Below are positions 60,007 to 64,000 of a stretch of DNA of 64,000 bases, piece after piece. The DNA lies in assembly GCA_031178005.1 (NCBI GenBank), contig JAPSJV010000001.1, positions 124,001-188,000 on the forward strand. Reading direction: 5' to 3'. The position numbers were made by a program, and so were the translations under genes. Position 1 is the first letter of the stretch. Each line of letters opens with the position of its first letter. Source of the DNA: Pseudarthrobacter sp. GTDB taxonomy: Bacteria > Actinomycetota > Actinomycetes > Actinomycetales > Micrococcaceae. The notes below the pieces were generated by a model. It searched no databases. It was not told the DNA's origin and was given only the letters and a program-made list of their open reading frames with translations.

Positions 60007-60540
60007 ATGACTACTCCTTCCGAAGCCACTGCCGGCGCGGCGGCAGCCCCCGTTTCCGCCGTCGAACAGCGCCTTGCAGAGCTGGGACTGGAGCTTCCGG
60101 AGGTTGCCGCCCCGGTCGCCGCCTATGTTCCGGCGCTCATCTCCGGGAACCACGTGTACACCTCCGGCCAGTTGCCGTTTATTAACGGCAAACTCCAAGG
60201 AATGGGCAAAGTCTCCGCCGGGACCGAAGGCGCCTCGGATGAGGCCACCGTCTCGCCGGAAGATGCGAAGCAGTACGCCGCCATCTGCGCTGTGAACGCA
60301 CTGGCCGCCGTGAAAAGCGTCATTGGCGATCTGGACCGTATTACCCGGATCGTCAAAGTTGTGGGCTTCGTTGCCTCGGATGCCTCGTTCACCGGCCAGC
60401 CCGGTGTGATCAACGGCGCCTCGGAGCTTCTGGGCCAGGTGTTGGGCGATGCCGGCCAGCACGCACGTTCCGCAGTCGGCGTTGCCGTTCTGCCCCTCGA
60501 CTCCCCTGTGGAAGTCGAACTGATTGCCGAATTCAGCTAG
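60007..60540 (+). CDS. RidA family protein
   Basis: The 177-residue protein is a RidA/YjgF-type enzyme with an N-terminal extension of about 30 residues. AYVPALISGNHVYTSGQLPF, YAAICAVNALAAVKSVIG and RITRIVKVVGFVASDASF mark the fold. Rid proteins hydrolyse reactive enamine/imine intermediates such as 2-aminoacrylate. The usual active-site Arg cannot be confirmed from the visible VAVLPLDSPVEVE, so activity is uncertain. The ATG follows DUF4177 by two bases; NUDIX follows by 14 bases. Confidence 0.88.
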   Translation: MTTPSEATAGAAAAPVSAVEQRLAELGLELPEVAAPVAAYVPALISGNHVYTSGQLPFINGKLQGMGKVSAGTEGASDEATVSPEDAKQYAAICAVNALAAVKSVIGDLDRITRIVKVVGFVASDASFTGQPGVINGASELLGQVLGDAGQHARSAVGVAVLPLDSPVEVELIAEFS

Positions 60541-60554
60541 GACCGGTTTCCCCT

Positions 60555-61466
60555 TTGCCTCAGCTAGCCAGACGATTGTTTGTTCTGCCCGACGAGCTTG
60601 TCGGTTCGGCGCAGAGCTGGCTGGAGCACGGCGAACTGACCGCCCGCGCGGCCCGTTTCGCTTCCTCCGTGGTTCTACTCCGGGATTCGCCCAACGGCCT
60701 GGAAACCTGGCTGGCTTACCGGCCGGGTTCCTCGCCGCTGGGCGTTCTGGCGTTTCCCGGGGGATCGCTGGACCCGTCCGACGACGACTCCGTAGGCTGG
60801 CTGGGCCCCTCACCGCAGCAGTGGGCGGAGCTGATGGGAACGGACGACGTCGGGCTGGCGCGCCGGCACGTTGTGGGCGCCATCCGCGAACTCTTTGAGG
60901 AAACAGGAGTCCTGCTGGCTGGGACTGACCTTTCCACCACAGTGGAATCAACCTTCACGCCCGATTGGATGCGGGCACGGACAGCCGTGGCCGAGCAGGA
61001 AAAGTCCTTCACCGAGCTTCTTGCCAAGCGTGGGCTTTCCGTCCGCACGGATCTGCTCAAGCCTTTGGTGAACTGGCTCAGCCCGGACTTCGCGCACCGC
61101 CGCTTCAACACGCGTTACTTTGCTGCCACCGTTCCGCTGAACCAGCAGCCCACTCTGCTTGAGGACAAGGGAGTCTGGGGCCGCTGGGTCAGCCCGGCTG
61201 CGGTTATGGCCACCCGCGACACCACCACCCTGGGCGACGAAGTTGACCAGCCCAACACCGTGGGCCGGGAGCTCGGCGAACTCCTGGTTCCGGGCTCCGA
61301 GATCATGCTGGAGAAGATGGCCAACGCCAACGGCTGCATCGCCTACCTGAGCTACAAGCGGAAAGCCCACGTCTACCAGCCCCGCCTGGTGGAAGAAGAC
61401 GGCAACCTGATGCTCGAGGTCGAAGCCGCAAAGACGGTCGCCGGAGATCCGCAGCGCGAACGCTAA
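60555..61466 (+). CDS. NUDIX hydrolase
   Basis: The 303-residue protein has a NUDIX box with AIRELFEETGVLLAG, which carries the REXXEEXG core. LGVLAFPGGSLDPSDDD precedes it and RFNTRYFAATVP follows. It is longer than a bare NUDIX domain; related actinobacterial proteins are acyl-CoA or nucleotide pyrophosphatases. A TTG start (60555) is needed for the family N-terminus. It belongs to the DUF4177-RidA-NUDIX operon and ends just ahead of a repeat block. Confidence 0.9.
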   Translation: MPQLARRLFVLPDELVGSAQSWLEHGELTARAARFASSVVLLRDSPNGLETWLAYRPGSSPLGVLAFPGGSLDPSDDDSVGWLGPSPQQWAELMGTDDVGLARRHVVGAIRELFEETGVLLAGTDLSTTVESTFTPDWMRARTAVAEQEKSFTELLAKRGLSVRTDLLKPLVNWLSPDFAHRRFNTRYFAATVPLNQQPTLLEDKGVWGRWVSPAAVMATRDTTTLGDEVDQPNTVGRELGELLVPGSEIMLEKMANANGCIAYLSYKRKAHVYQPRLVEEDGNLMLEVEAAKTVAGDPQRER

Positions 61467-61475
61467 GGCAGACTC

Positions 61476-61516
61476 GGTGGTCGAGCTTGTGTCTGGTGGT
61501 CGAGCTTGTCGAGACC
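61476..61516. repeat. Pair of palindromic repeat units 3' of the GIY-YIG gene
   Basis: GGTGGTCGAGCTTGTGTC (61476-61492) is a partial copy and GGTGGTCGAGCTTGTCGAG plus ACC (61495-61516) a full one. The unit is self-complementary around AGCTT/GTCGAG. Inverted copies lie on the other side of the gene at 61871-61918. The full unit overlaps the GIY-YIG stop codon. Confidence 0.75.
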
Positions 61517-61809
61517 TATCGCCGTCCCTGTGAACTGCGACTAACCGAAAGCCCCGGCAAGTCGGCGTAGCGCCCAGCAATGAGCGCTATGCGCTTGGCT
61601 CGGCTCCACCCTTGGACCTGCTTCTCCCGCGCGAAGGCCTCATCAACTCGCGAATACTCTTCAAACCAGACAAGTTCCAGAGGCCGACGACGGCGCGTAT
61701 ATGCAGCCCCTTCACCTGTCTGATGTTGGGCGAGCCGTATCTCCAAATTTTGCATGCTGCCCACATAGTAGGAGCCGTCTGAGCAGCGGAGCATGTAGGC
61801 GAAGGGCAT
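61516..61809 (-). CDS. GIY-YIG nuclease family protein
   Basis: The 97-residue protein contains a single GIY-YIG endonuclease domain of the UPF0213/YhbQ type: MPFAYMLRCSDGSYYVGSMQ supplies the YML...YVG pair, LEIRLAQHQTGEGAAYTRRR the Arg, and WFEEYSRVDEAFAREKQVQG the Glu and Lys. The domain is small and monofunctional. The gene is flanked by inverted pairs of a palindromic repeat, with the stop codon inside one. This suggests a mobile or repeat-associated origin. It interrupts the otherwise conserved NUDIX-Crp neighbourhood. Confidence 0.88.
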   Translation of the reverse strand: MPFAYMLRCSDGSYYVGSMQNLEIRLAQHQTGEGAAYTRRRRPLELVWFEEYSRVDEAFAREKQVQGWSRAKRIALIAGRYADLPGLSVSRSSQGRR

Positions 61810-61870
61810 GAGGCAATTCTGGCCGGCATCCTAGATTCAGACAGATGCTGGTTTGCCTATGTGGATAAAG

Positions 61871-61918
61871 GGTCTCGACGGGCTCGACCATCGGGGACTC
61901 GACGGGCTCGACCACCGG
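61871..61918. repeat. Pair of inverted palindromic repeat units 5' of the GIY-YIG gene
   Basis: GGTCTCGACGGGCTCGACCA (61871-61890) and GACTCGACGGGCTCGACCAC (61896-61915) are inverted relative to the units at 61476-61516, apart from two or three substitutions. Together the four units bracket the GIY-YIG gene symmetrically. Confidence 0.75.
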
Positions 61919-61923
61919 CGGGC

Positions 61924-61967
61924 ACAAGTAAGGCCGGTTCCGACGCATCGGAACCGGCCTTACTTGT
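61924..61967 (-). terminator. Strong hairpin after crp
   Basis: A perfect 20-base stem, starting ACAAGTAAGGCCGG, encloses a CGCA loop. It lies six bases beyond the crp stop codon. The right arm (minus strand) is followed by GCC rather than a T-run. Confidence 0.7.
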
Positions 61968-61973
61968 TTGGAT

Positions 61974-62651
61974 TTAGCGGGAGCGCTGGCGCAGGCGCTG
62001 CATGTCCAGGATGACGACGGCGCGGGCTTCGAGGCGCAGCCAACCGCGCTGGACGAACTCGGCAAGGGCCTTGTTCACGGTCTCGCGGGAAGCGCCTACC
62101 AGCTGGGCCAGTTCTTCCTGCGTGAGCTCGTGGGCCACTAGGACGCCATCCGTTGCAGGACGGCCAAAGCGGTCTGCCAGGTCCAGCAGCGCCTTGGCCA
62201 CACGGCCGGGGACGTCGGAGAAGACGAGGTCGGACAGCGAGTCGTTGGTGCGGCGGAGGCGGCGGGCCAGTGCCTGCAGCAGCTGGGCGGATACCTCCGG
62301 GCGGGTACGCAGCAGGGTGTTCAGGCTTTCGTTACGGAGGCCGGCGAGGCGGGTCTCCGAGACTGCGGTAGCAGTTGCAGTGCGGGGGCTCGGATCAAAC
62401 AGTGCCATCTCGCCGAATAGCTCGCCCGGGCCGAGGATGGCCAGCAGGGACTCGCGTCCGTCCGGAGAGGTGCGGCCGAGCTTTACCTTGCCGGAGACGA
62501 TGAAGTAGAGCTGGTCGCCCTGGTCGCCTTCACGGAAAACCGATGCACCGCGCGAAAGGTCCACCTCTGTCAGCTCATCTGTCAGCAGACGGAACGCTTC
62601 GTCGTCGAGCGTGGCGAAAAGGGGCGCTCGGCGCAGTACCTCGATGTCCAT
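61974..62651 (-). CDS. crp: Crp/Fnr family transcriptional regulator
   Basis: The 225-residue protein has a cyclic-nucleotide-binding domain (about residues 10-115) with LGPGELFGEMALFDPSPRTA (phosphate-binding cassette). A C-helix and a winged helix follow (about 145-220; HELTQEELAQLVGASRETVN with the recognition helix). It corresponds to GlxR/Crp of actinobacteria, a global regulator sensing cAMP. An ATG with GGAGA six bases upstream is used. It is divergent from the MarP gene, and two weak TGTGA-N6-TGSCA sites lie upstream. A strong hairpin follows the gene. Confidence 0.93.
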   Translation of the reverse strand: MDIEVLRRAPLFATLDDEAFRLLTDELTEVDLSRGASVFREGDQGDQLYFIVSGKVKLGRTSPDGRESLLAILGPGELFGEMALFDPSPRTATATAVSETRLAGLRNESLNTLLRTRPEVSAQLLQALARRLRRTNDSLSDLVFSDVPGRVAKALLDLADRFGRPATDGVLVAHELTQEELAQLVGASRETVNKALAEFVQRGWLRLEARAVVILDMQRLRQRSR

Positions 62652-62832
62652 GAAATCTCCTGAATTGATATGTCGGCTGTGACGCTTGTGCCATTGTTTC
62701 AGAATTTTCAAGTGTCTGTGACGTAGTTGGCACGCGAAACGCCCATGAACGGGCTCCCGGACCCCTTATTTGGGGCAGATTGTCAGCCTTCAACATTAGA
62801 ATTGGGTCTTGACCCCTTTGTGAGGAGCCTTT

Positions 62833-64000
62833 GTGTTTGGCCTGACCCTTCTGGACCTGGCGTTGATCCTGGCCCTGATTTCCTATCTTTTTTACGGCCT
62901 GCGCAACGGTTTTTTGGTCACACTCGGCGGGATAGCCGGTTTCGCTGCCGGCGCCGTGGCCGCATTCCTCGCCATCCCGCTGGTCAGCAGCCTGGTCCCG
63001 GACAGCAACTGGCGGCTGACCGCCATCGTCGCTGCCGCCGTCGTGCTGGTGGTCATGGGTCATGGCCTGGGGACCATGATCGGGCGGAAAATCCGCGGAG
63101 CCGTGCGGATCCAGCCGCTCCGCGCCATTGACCGGCTGGTAGGCGGCGTGGTGAATGTGGTGGTGTCCGCGCTGGTGATGTCCATGTTGTCCTTCAGCGT
63201 CAGCACCCTGGGCGTGCCTTTTCTGTCACAGCAGCTCGCAGAATCCAAAGTCATCCGCTTCATAGATACGGCTACTCCCACACCCGTCAAAACCACCATG
63301 GCGCAACTTCGCTCAGTGGTCATCGGGGACGGAATTCCCACCCTGATCGGGATCGGGCAGGGGCAGCCGGCCGTGGTTCCGGATGCCAGCACCGATACCC
63401 CCGCATTGAACCAGGCAGCCCGTTCCGTGCTCAAAATCACGGGTACGGCGTTCCAGTGCGGCCAGAACCAGACCGGTTCCGGCTTTGTGGTGGCTGAGGG
63501 GAAAGTCGTCACCAACGCACATGTTGTTGCGGGCGTGTCGCAGCCGGTCGTGGAGATTCCCGGGGTTGGAGCGCTGCCCGGATCGGTGGTGCACTTCGAC
63601 ACCGTGAACGACCTCGCGGTCATCGCCGTCGCTGGCTTGCCGGCCGATCCGCTGACCCTGGACGGGAACCTTCCTCCCGGCTCGACGGCCGCGTTCTCCG
63701 GCTACCCGCACGGCGGCCCGTTCCAGGCCCAGCCCGCCAGCGTCCAGGACATTGTCACGGTCCTCGTGCCGGACATCTACGGCAACAACGCCGCCCCGCA
63801 GGAGGTTTACCGCATTGCCGGTAACGTGCAGCCGGGAAATTCCGGCGGCCCGTTGCTGACCATGGACGGCGCTGTTGCCGGGGTGGTCTTCGCCAAGACC
63901 ACGTCCAACGAAGAGCAAGGCTTTGCCATCACCATGGCGGACCTGGGTCCACTTGCGGCGCAGGCTCCCTCCCTGAATGCCGCTGTTGCTCCGGGGCCGT
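62833..64000 (+). CDS. marP: MarP-family membrane serine protease (cut by window edge)
   Basis: The 389 codons present cover an N-terminal CvpA-like membrane part with four helices (LTLLDLALILALISYLFYGL, GIAGFAAGAVAAFLAIPLV, and two more). A trypsin-like serine protease domain follows. The catalytic His is in VVTNAHVVAGV, Asp in VNDLAVIAV and Ser in GNVQPGNSGGPLL. This is the MarP (Rv3671c) architecture; in Mycobacterium it protects against acid and oxidative stress from the periplasm. The start is GTG with GAGGAG upstream. The C-terminal end lies outside the window. Confidence 0.93.
   Translation, partial: MFGLTLLDLALILALISYLFYGLRNGFLVTLGGIAGFAAGAVAAFLAIPLVSSLVPDSNWRLTAIVAAAVVLVVMGHGLGTMIGRKIRGAVRIQPLRAIDRLVGGVVNVVVSALVMSMLSFSVSTLGVPFLSQQLAESKVIRFIDTATPTPVKTTMAQLRSVVIGDGIPTLIGIGQGQPAVVPDASTDTPALNQAARSVLKITGTAFQCGQNQTGSGFVVAEGKVVTNAHVVAGVSQPVVEIPGVGALPGSVVHFDTVNDLAVIAVAGLPADPLTLDGNLPPGSTAAFSGYPHGGPFQAQPASVQDIVTVLVPDIYGNNAAPQEVYRIAGNVQPGNSGGPLLTMDGAVAGVVFAKTTSNEEQGFAITMADLGPLAAQAPSLNAAVAPGP

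Overview
The window is high-GC DNA from a Gram-positive actinobacterium. Gene content and order point to the Micrococcales, most probably an Arthrobacter or Pseudarthrobacter chromosome: three GAF-ANTAR proteins, a MarP-type CvpA/serine protease next to a Crp regulator, paired DUF202 proteins, an acyl-CoA desaturase with its own ferredoxin reductase, and a membrane-anchored sulfite-oxidase-like protein. The genus is inferred from gene content only. The sequence is ordinary chromosome, with about 66 complete protein genes, two partial ones at the edges and one tRNA. No rRNA, prophage, insertion sequence or CRISPR array was seen.

Layout. 1-4.5 kb: start of purF (cut by the window edge), a small membrane protein, an SRPBCC protein and a PL26-type exo-rhamnogalacturonan lyase. 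4.7-8.6 kb: small redox enzymes and regulators (DHFR-like, FMN reductase, GAF-ANTAR, ArsR/SRPBCC pair, MerR/GNAT pair). 8.7-23.7 kb: SulP transporter, acyl-CoA ligase, F420-reductase-like dehydrogenase, ammonium transporter, the gluconate cluster (permease and kinase divergent from an FCD regulator), DUF202 pair, LLM oxidoreductase, ferredoxin reductase plus desaturase, and an alpha/beta hydrolase. 23.9-31.6 kb: YtrA-type regulator/ABC operon, a second GAF-ANTAR, AlkC-like repair protein, PAP2 phosphatase, a MerR/Hsp20/J-domain heat-shock cluster and aquaporin. 31.7-48.5 kb: divergent EamA/MocR pair, beta-glucosidase, App1 phosphatase, third GAF-ANTAR, GH15 glucoamylase/trehalase-like enzyme, HAD hydrolase, SDR, aldo/keto reductase, nucleotidyltransferase, asparaginase and a molybdopterin oxidoreductase. 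48.6-50.9 kb: purD-purC. 50.9-52.6 kb: an XRE-TPR regulator divergent from a tiny secreted repeat peptide, then tRNA-Pro(CGG). 52.7-56.4 kb: a two-subunit ABC exporter. 56.5-64 kb: metallophosphoesterase and class A PBP, DUF4177, RidA, NUDIX, a GIY-YIG gene framed by repeats, Crp and MarP.

The most interesting object is the XRE-TPR regulator (50885-52150) divergent from a 60-residue pre-peptide (52283-52465). The peptide has a Sec signal followed by two copies of AVGNWPDPM, the second forming the exact C-terminus. This is the architecture of an RRNPP-type peptide-pheromone quorum-sensing pair, though function is inferred. Other notable signals are a GIY-YIG nuclease gene bracketed by inverted pairs of a palindromic repeat, a three-copy 59-60 nt intergenic hairpin family, several perfect or near-perfect operators (ArsR, MocR, FCD-GntR, GlnR boxes at amt, LacI-like sites at the lyase), and an ABC exporter whose two halves carry complementary degenerate motifs.
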